This document shows, piece after piece, positions 1 through 7,682 of a stretch of 13,007 bases of DNA (positions within the stretch are counted from its first letter, which is position 1; every line of letters starts with the position of its first letter). Below the pieces are notes generated by a model. That model was given only the letters and a program-made list of their open reading frames with translations, was not told where the DNA came from and searched no databases. The translations under genes were made by a program, and so were the position numbers. The stretch is taken from assembly GCA_965369635.1 (NCBI GenBank), contig CBDURC010000075.1:1-13007 (forward strand), written 5' to 3'. This DNA is from UBA3071 sp965369635. Lineage in GTDB: Bacteria > Chloroflexota > Anaerolineae > UBA3071.

Positions 1-228
1 GGCCGGCGGGTACAGGGGCATGTAGGCCTGATGATGACTCATCACACCGGGGAGCTGCTGCATGAACGAAGTGCGGATATCCCACGAGCGATAGGCCGAA
101 GGCATCAAGTCCGGCCCGTACATGCTGGTGTAGATGGGGGCTTCAGGGAAGAGCTCCACCAGTCTCTCCAGCACGTTCTCCGCCCCGCCCATTTGATTGA
201 GCCAATCGTGTACCAGCGCGGCTTTCAA
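1..228 (-). CDS. Glycosyltransferase family 4, N-terminal part (runs off the left edge)
   Basis: The minus-strand frame from 228 to the window edge encodes 76 residues beginning KAALVHDWLNQMGGAE, followed by a segment ending in IYTSMYGP and WDIRTSFMQQLPG. This is the typical N-terminus of GT-B fold group 1 (GT4) glycosyltransferases, where the ALVHDWL strand and the GGAE loop start the acceptor-binding Rossmann domain. Such enzymes move a sugar from a nucleotide-sugar donor to a lipid-linked or polysaccharide acceptor on the cytoplasmic side of the membrane. The start is taken as TTG at 228 because the family's conserved N-terminus begins exactly there and a GGAGGGGGA ribosome binding site lies just upstream. 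It follows the Nif3-like gene by 38 bases on the same strand, so co-transcription is likely. The donor-binding C-terminal domain is outside the window, so donor and acceptor cannot be named. Confidence 0.85.
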   Translation of the reverse strand, partial: MKAALVHDWLNQMGGAENVLERLVELFPEAPIYTSMYGPDLMPSAYRSWDIRTSFMQQLPGVMSHHQAYMPLYPPA

Positions 229-266
229 ATTGAGTCCCCCTCCGCTCAATCGGCTTGATCCGCTGA

Positions 267-1004
267 CTACAGCCCCGTCGGAAAGTCAACGAACGTCGTT
301 CCCAGACCGAACGTCGTTTCCAGATGCCGAGCCAGCGCCTGCAAGCCCACTTTCTCTGTGGCGTAGTGACCGGCAAAGATGACGTTGATGCCATATTCGG
401 CAGGATCGTGATAGACGTCGTGCAGCGGTTCGCCGGTGATGAGTGTGTCGCAGCCTGCCTTGGCGGCCCTGGCAATCTCGCGGGGGACGCGACCGGACAT
501 GATGGCCACACGCCGTACTATCTCTGGACCGCAGCCCTGCACTCGTGGTCTGACTCTCAGCTCTACCTCAATCTGCTCGACAAGCACGCTCAGTGTCAAT
601 CCAGATGGCGCCCGGGCTTCCACCCCCACATCGCTGAAACTTCCCGTCACCTTGAGACCCAATTGCCGCGCTAACTCCACGTTGTTGCCTACCTCTGGAT
701 GACCATCCAGAGGCAGATGGACGGCGTAGAGCGAGCAATCCGCATCGAGGAGAGCCTTCACACGCCGACGATGCGGCCCCGCCAGCGGCAACGGTTGACC
801 CCAGAACAGGCCATGATGCACTATAAGCATCTGTGCGCCCGCAGCGATGGCCGCCTCAATGGCTGCCTGGCAACCATCCACGGCGAAAGCCACGCGGTGC
901 ACTTCGGCAGCGCCTTCCACTTGCAGGCCATTGTTGGAAACGTCCTCAATCTCCTCGGTTTTCAGGTAGCTGTTCAGATGGTGAACCAGCGCGCTCCTCT
1001 GCAC
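267..1004 (-). CDS. Nif3/YbgI-like dinuclear metal protein (GTP cyclohydrolase I type 2 family)
   Basis: This 245-residue protein is of normal length for the Nif3/YbgI family, whose members bind two metal ions. Databases label them GTP cyclohydrolase 1 type 2, but the physiological reaction is unsettled. Visible family signatures are SNNGLQVEG (about residues 23-31), the VHHGLFWG metal motif (His63 and His64), HLPLDGHPEVGNN (His96, Asp100), TGEPLHD (190-196) and AGHYATE (His213, Glu217), so the expected metal ligands are all present. The open frame extends upstream to 1145, but that extension is a low-complexity Pro/Gly/Arg translation of a G/C-run hairpin. The GTG at 1004 is preceded by GAAGGAG at 6-base spacing and matches where family homology begins, so it is preferred. 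It lies between the MFS and glycosyltransferase genes on the same strand. Its specific cellular role is unknown. Confidence 0.88.
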   Translation of the reverse strand: MQRSALVHHLNSYLKTEEIEDVSNNGLQVEGAAEVHRVAFAVDGCQAAIEAAIAAGAQMLIVHHGLFWGQPLPLAGPHRRRVKALLDADCSLYAVHLPLDGHPEVGNNVELARQLGLKVTGSFSDVGVEARAPSGLTLSVLVEQIEVELRVRPRVQGCGPEIVRRVAIMSGRVPREIARAAKAGCDTLITGEPLHDVYHDPAEYGINVIFAGHYATEKVGLQALARHLETTFGLGTTFVDFPTGL

Positions 1005-1050
1005 TACTGACTCCTTCGTTGGTGGGAGAGGGATTGCTCGTCGCCGTTCC

Positions 1051-1097
1051 CTCCCCCCCTCTTTCCCCCCCATTGGGGGGGACGAAAGGGGGGGGGG
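1051..1097. repeat. G/C-run palindromic intergenic element
   Basis: A run of seven C (1065-1071) and a run of seven G (1075-1081) are separated by ATT. Outside them lie TTT (1062-1064) facing AAA (1085-1087), and a further C-run (1053-1059) facing a ten-base G-run (1088-1097). The whole folds into a long, nearly perfect hairpin between the end of the MFS gene and the start of the Nif3-like gene. There is no T-tract, so it is not a canonical intrinsic terminator, though it could block exonucleases or polymerase. It looks like the REP-like intergenic palindromes found in many copies in some GC-rich genomes. Multiplicity cannot be judged from one window. Confidence 0.6.
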
Positions 1098-1149
1098 CGG
1101 ACGCGGAGAACCCGATTGCAGACAGAAAACCAAGCCCGCAGCCATCTCC

Positions 1150-2550
1150 TCATGCTCTGCCTGACCAGCCCCGCCCCAAGCGGGGCCAGTCCCGGGGATG
1201 TTTGACTGCCGCAGCGGCCCTGCGCAGGGAGTTCTTCAAAGAGCGACGACGATCCGAGCTCAAAGTAAAGTAAACGCTGATGGCGGCCGTCACAAGCACC
1301 GCCCCGCCAAGTCCGAGCATGACCTGAGGGATGCCCACCCAGTCGGCCAGACCGCCGATGGTTAGCATGGGCGGGATGCCGATGAGATTGCTGAGCATGA
1401 ACTGCACAGCGAAGACGCGACCCCGCATGGTCGGCGGTGATGCCTCCTGCAGAATCGTTTGCCCCAGGATGCTGACGCTAGACATAGTCAGCCCCAACAA
1501 CAGGCTGATGCCCATCACTGCCGTGGTCACACTCAAGGCAGCCTGGGGGTAGAGATGCAAAAACGGCTCCGGCAGAATGCGGTATCCCTGAGTCACCAGC
1601 CCCAGCGCGGTGAAGCCTAGGCCCACCATCACCAGGCCGACATTGCTCAGCCACTCCTTGCGCGCGCGGTATCCGAAGCGGCCAATCAGGGCGGTGGCTA
1701 CCAGCATGCCCACACCCGCAGGAGCGAAGACGAACACCGCATCCTCTGGCGCTTTCCCTAGCACACGGGAGGCGAAACCGGGAGCAAGCATGGCCATGAT
1801 CATGATCACCGTGGCGATGAGAGTTAGATGGGCCATCGCCAGGAGCACCCTCCGTTCCCCCATGACGAAGGCCCAGCCTTCGCGCACATCTGCCTTGGTG
1901 CCTTCCCACCTCGAAAGGGACGATCCTGTCGGTCTGGCAGGCGAAGCCACACGGGGCAGCCTGGTCACCGCCACCGTGGCTCCCAGATACATGAGGGCGA
2001 TAGCCACGAATGCGCCGCGGGTGCCGACCAACTTGGTGGCCAGCGGTCCCAAAATGATAATACCTACCACCTGCGAAATAGCCAGCGTGAGGTTGAAAAG
2101 GGAGTTGGCTGTCAGCAGACGGTCCTCGCCCACCAGCAAGGGGATGGTGGCGGCTTGGGTAGGCGCAAAGAACTGACCTATGGCTGAGGAGACGAAGGTG
2201 ATGGCATATATGCCCAGCAACAGCCACCATCCCTGCAGGACACCCAACACCAGCAGATAGCCACCCACCAGCACGACCCGCAGCGCGTTGGAGCCGATCA
2301 GGACGGCCTTCTTGGGCCAGCGGTCCACCATCACACCGGCCAAGGAACTGAACAGCACACCCGGCAGGGTGAAGGCCAGAATCACCAGCCCGATGTGCAT
2401 GCTAGACCCCGTCAGTTCTTCGACCAGGACCATCAGCACGAAGTGGATGGCATGCTGTGCGGTTTGCGCCAACGTCTGAGCGATCCAGAGGGCGCGGAAG
2501 GGGCGGTTGGTGAGTACGGGGCCAAAGCCTCGCTTCGACGCTATGGACAT
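1150..2550 (-). CDS. MFS transporter, probable drug/metabolite exporter
   Basis: The 466-residue product is a polytopic membrane protein with about 12 hydrophobic segments arranged as in the major facilitator superfamily. After the first two helices comes the loop 2-3 signature GVMVDRWPKKAVL (about residues 72-84), a version of motif A (GxxxDRxGRR). The N-terminal NRPFRALWIAQTLAQTAQ and the overall pattern resemble the MFS_3/EntS-like group of proton-driven exporters. The substrate cannot be read from sequence. ATG at 2550 is chosen because GGGAGA sits 4-5 bases upstream; an in-frame GTG at 2577 has no well-placed ribosome binding site. The C-terminus carries a positively charged tail (about 35 residues after the last helix, rich in Arg and Lys). 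Its final codons include a 7-bp inverted repeat, GCCCCGC (1168-1174) and GCGGGGC (1180-1186). It follows the DUF951 gene by 87 bases. Confidence 0.88.
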   Translation of the reverse strand: MSIASKRGFGPVLTNRPFRALWIAQTLAQTAQHAIHFVLMVLVEELTGSSMHIGLVILAFTLPGVLFSSLAGVMVDRWPKKAVLIGSNALRVVLVGGYLLVLGVLQGWWLLLGIYAITFVSSAIGQFFAPTQAATIPLLVGEDRLLTANSLFNLTLAISQVVGIIILGPLATKLVGTRGAFVAIALMYLGATVAVTRLPRVASPARPTGSSLSRWEGTKADVREGWAFVMGERRVLLAMAHLTLIATVIMIMAMLAPGFASRVLGKAPEDAVFVFAPAGVGMLVATALIGRFGYRARKEWLSNVGLVMVGLGFTALGLVTQGYRILPEPFLHLYPQAALSVTTAVMGISLLLGLTMSSVSILGQTILQEASPPTMRGRVFAVQFMLSNLIGIPPMLTIGGLADWVGIPQVMLGLGGAVLVTAAISVYFTLSSDRRRSLKNSLRRAAAAVKHPRDWPRLGRGWSGRA

Positions 2551-2572
2551 TAGTCTCCCAGGCAGTCGCTCA

Positions 2573-2612
2573 GACACCGTCGGGAGCGCAACTCCCTCTC
2601 GGCAGAGGTGTC
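2573..2612 (-). other. Possible structured leader of the MFS gene
   Basis: Nested inverted repeats lie just upstream of the MFS ribosome binding site. The outer arms are GACACC (2573-2578) and GGTGTC (2607-2612). The inner arms are GGGAG (2582-2586) and CTCCC (2592-2596). They would fold in the minus-strand mRNA about 22 bases before the ATG. I recognise no known riboswitch or leader class, and the structure may be incidental. Confidence 0.3.
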
Positions 2613-2636
2613 AGGTATCGGTGATCGGGCTATCTA

Positions 2637-2657
2637 ATCACTGGTCACTGATTACTG
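2637..2657 (-). repeat. Three tandem 7-base repeats (CAGTRAY)
   Basis: Read on the minus strand, three contiguous heptamers CAGTAAT, CAGTGAC and CAGTGAT occupy 2657-2637. They overlap the last codons and stop of the DUF951 gene. Short tandem heptamers of this kind are known from intergenic regions of several filamentous bacteria. Three copies is a small array, so chance cannot be fully excluded. Confidence 0.5.
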
Positions 2658-2880
2658 CAATTGGCTCACCGCGGGGTATCAAAGTTTTGACCCGGCGTCG
2701 GAAGGCACGGCGTGTCAGGAGAACCCGGCGACCACATTGGCAGCAGCGAATGCCGATGTCCGCGCCCACGCGCACAATCTCCCACTCATAACTACCGCAA
2801 GGATGTGGCTTGCGCAATCGGACAGTATCGCCTAGGTGAAGCTCCCAGGGTGCTTGCATACGCACGTTACCCGTCAGCAT
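2638..2880 (-). CDS. DUF951 family small protein
   Basis: This 80-residue protein matches the DUF951 pattern. LGDTVRLRKPHPCGS (about 16-30) is followed by WEIVRVGADIGIRC and then a Cys-rich CCQCGRR turn (46-52) and a basic stretch. The HPCG motif and the CxxC pair (Cys28, Cys46/47, Cys49) suggest a small metal-stabilised beta fold. The function of the family is not established; members are common in Firmicutes and Chloroflexi, often near DNA replication or ribosome-related genes. The start at 2880 has a GGGGTGA sequence about 6 bases upstream. An internal ATG at 2859 is an alternative giving 73 residues, still containing the whole conserved region. It lies 136 bases downstream of dnaN. The heptamer repeats at 2637-2657 encode or overlap its last residues (ISDQ), which fall outside the conserved domain. 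Confidence 0.85.
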   Translation of the reverse strand: MLTGNVRMQAPWELHLGDTVRLRKPHPCGSYEWEIVRVGADIGIRCCQCGRRVLLTRRAFRRRVKTLIPRGEPIAVISDQ

Positions 2881-3016
2881 AAGGGCTCACCCCGGAAACA
2901 GCAACCGCTTCCCAACAGACAAGGGCCACGCACCGCTGCTGCGCGCTACTCGCTCGCACCAAGACGCCCTCCTGACGGCTCCACGCTCTCATCCTCTGCT
3001 GATTCACTATGGTGAT

Positions 3017-4189
3017 TCAGTGAGGCCGCATGGGCATGATCACATGCGTGAAAATCTCTCGGCCAGCCCCCACGGGGCGCAGCACTCCCGGACTAGTGGG
3101 ACCTTCCGTCTCCAACACGACTTGCTCTGTGCCGATGACCGAGAGGACATCGGCGAGATACTTGGCGCTGAAGGCAATCTCGATCCCGGTTCCCTCTACA
3201 AGGGCATCCATCTCGCTCACGTTATCTCCCAGATCCGCCGAGGTTGCCGTCAGAGTGACGGTGCCACGAGCAGGAGGCGCAGAGCCGCCGTCGCCGGGCG
3301 TGACTTGCACTTGCACGATATTCGAGCCATCCCGGGCAAAGAGGGACGCAACCCGCACGGCTTTCAGGAAGGCATTGGTGTCGAGCGTCGCGCGCGTCGT
3401 GTACGTCTTGGGAATGATGACCGTGTAGTCGGGGAAAGTACCCGCAATGAGCTGAGATACCAGGTCCACGTTAGGCATGTGAAAGAGAGTCTGATTGCCT
3501 GCCGGTGTGAACGCAACCTGTACGGCTGCTGCTTCTTCCTCTTCATCCCGCTCTGGAAGTTGGCCGATGATGCGAGCCAGTTCCATCATGCTGCGGGCGG
3601 GGATGATGACCGACACAGGTTCCGATACCGGTTGGTCGAGTTGGGTTTCGCGCACCGACAGACGATAGCCATCGGTGGCAGCCAAGGTGAAGAGCCCGTC
3701 GCGGAAGCTGGCATTCACCCCTGCCAAAGTGGGGCGACTCTCGTCAGTAGCGGCAGCAAAGGCAACCTGGTTTATCATCTGCCGCAACCCCGTGGGCTCC
3801 AGTTCGACCATCCCATTCGCTTCGACCGTGGGAATCATGGGGAACTCGCTGGCATCAATCCCTTTGATATTCGCCTCGTAGCGCACACATCTAAGGTTCA
3901 GGCTTTGAGTGCGCACCACAAGGTTGAGATCAATCCGTTCGGGGGGCAGGGTGTTGACGAAGTCCGTCAACAGGCGCGCTGGTACGGTGGTGGCCCCCTC
4001 ATCTTCCACCTTTGCCCCTACCCAACAGTGAATGCCGATTTCCAGATTCGTGGCTGAGAGTCGCAGCCGCCCTCGGTCAGTCTTGAGCAAGATGTTGCCC
4101 AGGACCGGCAGCGTGCTGCGGTGAGAAACGGCACGACCGACGATAGAGAGACCCTTGGCCAAATGCTCTTGCAAGCAGGAGACACGCAC
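3017..4189 (-). CDS. dnaN: DNA polymerase III beta subunit (sliding clamp)
   Basis: The 390-residue product is the ring-forming beta clamp that tethers DNA polymerase III and other replication and repair proteins to DNA. Three repeated clamp domains of roughly 120-130 residues are visible. Landmarks are the N-terminal MRVSCLQEHLAKGLSIVGRAV, STLPVLGNILL (about 25-35), TDESRPTLAGV in domain 2, FPDYTVIIP in the hinge region, and the conserved C-terminal HVIMPMR that forms part of the partner-binding pocket. The GTG at 4189 is chosen because AAGGAGG sits 7 bases upstream and the family N-terminus starts there; an ATG five bases further upstream is out of frame. Unusually for dnaN, no dnaA or recF flanks it: upstream is a sugar dehydrogenase and downstream the DUF951 gene. 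It has its own promoter at 4261-4289. The acidic stretch RDEEEEAAA (about 214-222) is probably a surface loop. Confidence 0.97.
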   Translation of the reverse strand: MRVSCLQEHLAKGLSIVGRAVSHRSTLPVLGNILLKTDRGRLRLSATNLEIGIHCWVGAKVEDEGATTVPARLLTDFVNTLPPERIDLNLVVRTQSLNLRCVRYEANIKGIDASEFPMIPTVEANGMVELEPTGLRQMINQVAFAAATDESRPTLAGVNASFRDGLFTLAATDGYRLSVRETQLDQPVSEPVSVIIPARSMMELARIIGQLPERDEEEEAAAVQVAFTPAGNQTLFHMPNVDLVSQLIAGTFPDYTVIIPKTYTTRATLDTNAFLKAVRVASLFARDGSNIVQVQVTPGDGGSAPPARGTVTLTATSADLGDNVSEMDALVEGTGIEIAFSAKYLADVLSVIGTEQVVLETEGPTSPGVLRPVGAGREIFTHVIMPMRPH

Positions 4190-4260
4190 GACATTACCTC
4201 CTTGACCTGATGCCCGCCATCAAAGCGCGGACTGTGATGAGCTTCCGGTTTCCAACCTCA

Positions 4261-4289
4261 AGTATATCACTGATGGCCATTTCCTTCAA
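4261..4289 (-). promoter_or_regulatory. Predicted sigma-A promoter of dnaN
   Basis: On the minus strand, TTGAAG (4289-4284, 4/6 to the -35 consensus) is followed after exactly 17 bases by TATACT (4266-4261, 5/6 to the -10 consensus). Transcription would start near 4254, giving a leader of about 65 bases before the GTG at 4189. Spacing and position are good; no experimental support is available. Confidence 0.6.
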
Positions 4290-4318
4290 GAAAGACAAGC
4301 GCACGTCCGTTCATTTTG

Positions 4319-5359
4319 TTATGGCGTCTCTTTCCCGTTCAGCAGGTGGACCACCTGGCCCGTATCTCCCGATTCGATCATCTTCTCCGCCAGGAAGATG
4401 GCCCTAAGCGCTTCCTCGCCGGTGACTTCCGGTCGCCTGCCGCACAATACGCAGTTGACGAAGTCTTCGAGCTCCACCCGTAGAGGTTCGCGGCGTTTCA
4501 CCTCGTATTTGACCCGACGACCCTCGCTTACGCCCATGATCGCCGACAGGCCCTCCCACTGGCCATTGGCGAAGGCATTCTCGTAGAAATAGAAGTCCTG
4601 CGTCAGGTAATTGACCAGGAACATCCCTCTCTCACCAAGAAGTGCTAGCTCTCGGATCTTCGTTGGGGTCAGCCAGTTGATGTCCAAAACGCCAACTGTA
4701 CCGTTCTCGAACTTCAGCACGCCCAGAAGGAGGTCTTCGTGAGATGCGTGGATCTTTCGCTCTGTCTCGGCGTAAAGACTCGATATCGGGGAGTTGGTGA
4801 TGTATTCCATGATATCCAACTCATGCGTTGCCAGATCGAGGATCACGCCCACGTCATCTACTCGCGGCGGGAACGGCCCCACGCGACGGGCGTGAATCTG
4901 GTACACCCGCCCAAGCTGCCCGTCTTCCAGGTGACGCTTCATCTCCGCCACGGCAGGATTAAAACGTTCTATATGTCCCACGGCTAGCTTGATTCCCTTT
5001 GCCGAAGCGGCAGCGATCAGCTCCTTGCCCTCTGCAACGCACAGGGTGAAGGGTTTCTCGATGAACACGTGGATGCCGCGATCAATCACCTCCTTGGCCA
5101 TGGGGTGGTGCAATGCTGTAGGTACGACCAGGGAGACAAGGTCCACTGCCTCCTGATCCAACATGGCCCTGTAATCAGCATAGGGCCGGGCCCGATAGGT
5201 GCGTGCGACTTTGTACAGTGCCGTGGGATCAACATCAGCTACAGCCACCAGGTTCACGTTGGGCATTGTGGCGAAGACACGGGCGTGATTGCCTCCCATA
5301 GACCCTACGCCGATGACAGCTACGTTAGGCATCTGGTTCTCATCAATCAGTTTGTTCAT
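4319..5359 (-). CDS. Gfo/Idh/MocA family NAD(P)-dependent sugar dehydrogenase
   Basis: This 346-residue protein has the usual two-domain form. An N-terminal Rossmann fold carries the dinucleotide loop VIGVGSMGGNHAR (about 15-27). The EKPF motif (101-104) contains the conserved catalytic lysine. A C-terminal alpha/beta domain starts after GHIERFNP (128-135) and includes DLATHELD (175-182), with the Asp and His of the usual DxxxH active-site motif. The family oxidises or reduces a hydroxyl group on sugars, sugar nucleotides or inositols. The sequence resembles UDP-sugar (UDP-GlcNAc 3-dehydrogenase-like) members, but the substrate assignment is only an inference. ATG at 5359 is chosen because AAGGATGGAGA lies directly upstream; the frame remains open to 5413 without a better site, and a later ATG at the PNVAVIG start is possible. 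It sits between ftsH and dnaN, with 129 bases before dnaN. Confidence 0.9.
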   Translation of the reverse strand: MNKLIDENQMPNVAVIGVGSMGGNHARVFATMPNVNLVAVADVDPTALYKVARTYRARPYADYRAMLDQEAVDLVSLVVPTALHHPMAKEVIDRGIHVFIEKPFTLCVAEGKELIAAASAKGIKLAVGHIERFNPAVAEMKRHLEDGQLGRVYQIHARRVGPFPPRVDDVGVILDLATHELDIMEYITNSPISSLYAETERKIHASHEDLLLGVLKFENGTVGVLDINWLTPTKIRELALLGERGMFLVNYLTQDFYFYENAFANGQWEGLSAIMGVSEGRRVKYEVKRREPLRVELEDFVNCVLCGRRPEVTGEEALRAIFLAEKMIESGDTGQVVHLLNGKETP

Positions 5360-5426
5360 TCTCCATCCTTTGATTATGTGTCGGACGTATGCAGCAGCAC
5401 CGGAGAGACCCACGCCGACGCTATTG

Positions 5427-5466
5427 AAACAAGATAACCGGCACCTGAGCCTCAGGAGGCACCGGT
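5427..5466 (-). terminator. Weak candidate terminator between ftsH and the dehydrogenase gene
   Basis: On the minus strand the arms ACCGG (5466-5462) and CCGGT (5441-5437) enclose a further CCTGAG/CTCAGG palindrome and are followed by the T-rich tail TTATCTTGTT (5436-5427). The stem is short and the tail interrupted, so this is only a candidate. The rest of the 264-base gap (5360-5623) holds several 5-bp GC-rich inverted repeats, such as CACCG/CGGTG at 5460-5478, but no gene, tRNA or riboswitch that I recognise. Confidence 0.3.
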
Positions 5467-5623
5467 CACCTCGGTGGCCCGTCGATTCGGAGGCATTGGA
5501 GCCTCATGCAATCTCTCCCAGGCGGATTGATGTTCCACCCTTTGACTGCCCGACGATCAGCCGTCGGACTACGGAGGTCAAGAGGACAAGACATCAACAC
5601 AGCACGGGAGACACGTCAGTATG

Positions 5624-7567
5624 CTAGATAGGCACAGGGGCTGGGTGTGGCATCTTGCCCTTCTGCGGCTCGAGTGGCTCGCTCTCCGTGTGCTCTTCCT
5701 GCGCTGGAAAGCGGGAGCGTGCTGATGTTGGTAGCTTCGCTGTGTCCCCAGGCAGGCCAGCCATTATCGCGGCGAATTCCTCGCCTTCGATAGTCTCCAC
5801 CTCGATCAAACGTCGAGCGAGCCGACGGTGTGTTTCACTGTTAGTGGTAAGGACGTCCTTGGCTCGAGTGTATGCTTCCCCGACAATACGACGTACTTCG
5901 CGATCGATCTGTCGTGCTACCGCTTCGCTGTAGTTCCGCTGTTCGCCGATTTCCCTGCCCAGGAAGACCAACTCCTCTTTCCGGCCAAAAACCATCGGGC
6001 CCAGCTTCTTACTCATCCCATATTCGGTCACCATCCGCCGCGCCAGCTTGGTCACTCGCTCCAGGTCATTGGTCGCTCCCGTGGTGATGTCGCCGAACAC
6101 GAGCTCTTCCGCTGCCCGACCGGCCAGTGCGGCTGCCAAATCATCCTCAAACTTGGCCTGGCTCTGGAGATTGCGGTCCTGTTCTGGCAAAATGAACGTG
6201 TAGCCCAGGGCCATGCCGCGGGAGACGATGGATACCTTGTGCACCGGATCGCAGAGAGGCAGCTTGGACTGCACCAACGCATGCCCCGCTTCGTGATAGG
6301 CGATGATCTCCTTCTCCTCTTCCGAGATCAAACGGCTCCTCCGTTCCGGCCCAGCGATCACCCGCTCGATGGCCTCCTGAAACTCGGCCATGCTGATAGT
6401 CTTCTTCTCTCGTCGCGCCGCTAAAATGGCGGCCTCGTTGACCAGATTCTCGATGTCCGCGCCGACTAACCCTGGCGTCCCCCTGGCCAAAACGGACAGG
6501 TTCACGTCTGGTGCCAGGGGCTTGCCCCGCACATGCACCTCCAGGATGGCCTCGCGGCCCCGCACATCGGGGCGGTCGAGAATGACTCTACGGTCGAAGC
6601 GGCCCGGTCGCAGGAGAGCAGGGTCGAGGATGTCAGGGCGATTGGTGGCGGCAAGCAGGATGATGTTGGTGTCGGTGTCGAAGCCGTCCATTTCGACGAG
6701 AATCTGGTTTAGGGTCTGTTCCCGCTCGTCGTGGGAGCCGCCCAACCCTGCGCCGCGGTGGCGGCCGACGGCATCGAGCTCGTCAATGAAAATGATACAG
6801 GGGGAGTTACGTTTGGCCTGGTCGAACATGTCGCGGACGCGGGAGGCGCCGACGCCGACGAACATTTCGACGAACTCGGAGCCGGAGATAGAGAAGAAGG
6901 GGACGCCGGCCTCACCGGAGACGGCCTTGGCAAGAAGGGTTTTGCCGGTACCAGGGGCACCGACGAGGAGAACGCCTCTGGGGACGCGGGCGCCGAGGGC
7001 GGTGAACTTCTGGGGTTCCTTGAGGAACTCGACGACTTCCTGAAGTTCTTCTTTGGCTTCTTCGACACCGGCGACGTCCTCGAAGGTGATGGTGGGTCTA
7101 TCGCCGGCGAACATGCGTGCCCGGCTTCTGCCGAAGGAGAGGGCCGGGTTTCCGGCCCCTTGAGTCTGGCGCAGAAGGAATATGAAGAACACGGCCATGA
7201 AAGCCAGTGGCAGGAAGGTGGTCAGGATAGGTCCCCAGACATCCCACCAACTAGGCACAGCGAATTCTACTTCCACCCCGGACAGGGCTTCATGTGATAC
7301 GCCAAGATCGCGCAGCGTTTCCAGAGCGGTAGCCTCAGGTTCCTTGCGCGAGAGCACCTTGCTGCCGTCATTTCGCTGAATACGCAATTCGTCGTCTCTG
7401 ATGACGATGCGATCAACTTTGTTGCTGTTGATGTCGGCAACCACCTGGTCCAGGGGAACAACCTGGACATCCTCTTGACGACGGATGATGGAAGAGTACA
7501 GAAAAGCTGCAAGGGCAATCAATAACAGCAGGGGTAGCAGACCTCTGCGAGCTGAGCCAGATTTCAT
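5624..7567 (-). CDS. ftsH: ATP-dependent zinc metalloprotease FtsH
   Basis: The 647-residue product is the membrane-anchored AAA+ protease that degrades misassembled membrane proteins and regulatory proteins as a hexamer. Domains in order: a transmembrane helix (about 9-26), an extracytoplasmic segment with the VPLDQVVADI FtsH-external signature, a second helix (about 112-132), the AAA+ module, and the M41 peptidase. Key motifs are Walker A GAPGTGKT (203-210), pore loop MFVGVGA (235-241), Walker B IIFIDEL (258-264), the second region of homology ATNRPDILDPALLRPGRFDR (from about 307), the zinc site HEAGH (425-429), and the third ligand Asp in TNDLER (Asp501). All catalytic residues are intact. 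ATG at 7567 is preferred, with GGAGG 11 bases upstream; a TTG at 7585 is in frame but lacks a ribosome binding site. It is the first gene of the minus-strand series and has a strong promoter. The C-terminal tail is Pro/Glu-rich and not conserved. Confidence 0.97.
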   Translation of the reverse strand: MKSGSARRGLLPLLLLIALAAFLYSSIIRRQEDVQVVPLDQVVADINSNKVDRIVIRDDELRIQRNDGSKVLSRKEPEATALETLRDLGVSHEALSGVEVEFAVPSWWDVWGPILTTFLPLAFMAVFFIFLLRQTQGAGNPALSFGRSRARMFAGDRPTITFEDVAGVEEAKEELQEVVEFLKEPQKFTALGARVPRGVLLVGAPGTGKTLLAKAVSGEAGVPFFSISGSEFVEMFVGVGASRVRDMFDQAKRNSPCIIFIDELDAVGRHRGAGLGGSHDEREQTLNQILVEMDGFDTDTNIILLAATNRPDILDPALLRPGRFDRRVILDRPDVRGREAILEVHVRGKPLAPDVNLSVLARGTPGLVGADIENLVNEAAILAARREKKTISMAEFQEAIERVIAGPERRSRLISEEEKEIIAYHEAGHALVQSKLPLCDPVHKVSIVSRGMALGYTFILPEQDRNLQSQAKFEDDLAAALAGRAAEELVFGDITTGATNDLERVTKLARRMVTEYGMSKKLGPMVFGRKEELVFLGREIGEQRNYSEAVARQIDREVRRIVGEAYTRAKDVLTTNSETHRRLARRLIEVETIEGEEFAAIMAGLPGDTAKLPTSARSRFPAQEEHTESEPLEPQKGKMPHPAPVPI

Positions 7568-7610
7568 CAGGTGTCGGTCCTCCAACCGCAGTTCTCAGTT
7601 GCTCTGTAAT

Positions 7611-7638
7611 ATTATCACATAATGGGCTATGCTGTCAA
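7611..7638 (-). promoter_or_regulatory. Predicted strong sigma-A promoter of ftsH
   Basis: On the minus strand a perfect -35 TTGACA (7638-7633) is followed after 16 bases by GATAAT (7616-7611, 5/6 to the -10 consensus). The -10 is preceded by TG plus one base, an extended -10. The start would be near 7604, leaving about 37 bases of leader before the ATG at 7567. No CIRCE or other heat-shock operator is visible. Confidence 0.7.
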
Positions 7639-7682
7639 AAGCGACGAGTGCGCACCATTTGCTTAGGGATAAGCTGGATGAT

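Noticed and set aside
1005..1145. 47-residue N-terminal extension of the Nif3-like protein
   Set aside because: It translates the G/C-run palindrome into Pro/Gly-rich sequence; the GTG at 1004 has a GAAGGAG site and matches the family start.
2876..2999. 41-codon minus-strand frame in the dnaN-DUF951 gap
   Set aside because: It overlaps the DUF951 start in another frame, has no good ribosome binding site and no recognisable sequence.
3020..4057. 345-codon plus-strand frame opposite dnaN
   Set aside because: The composition is unlike a protein (many His, Arg and Gly), there are no family features, and it is entirely covered by the clear dnaN gene.
5467..5623. Possible riboswitch or T-box leader between ftsH and the dehydrogenase gene
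   Set aside because: A GGGTGGAAC string and several short GC stems were noted, but the T-box core and other known riboswitch motifs are absent.
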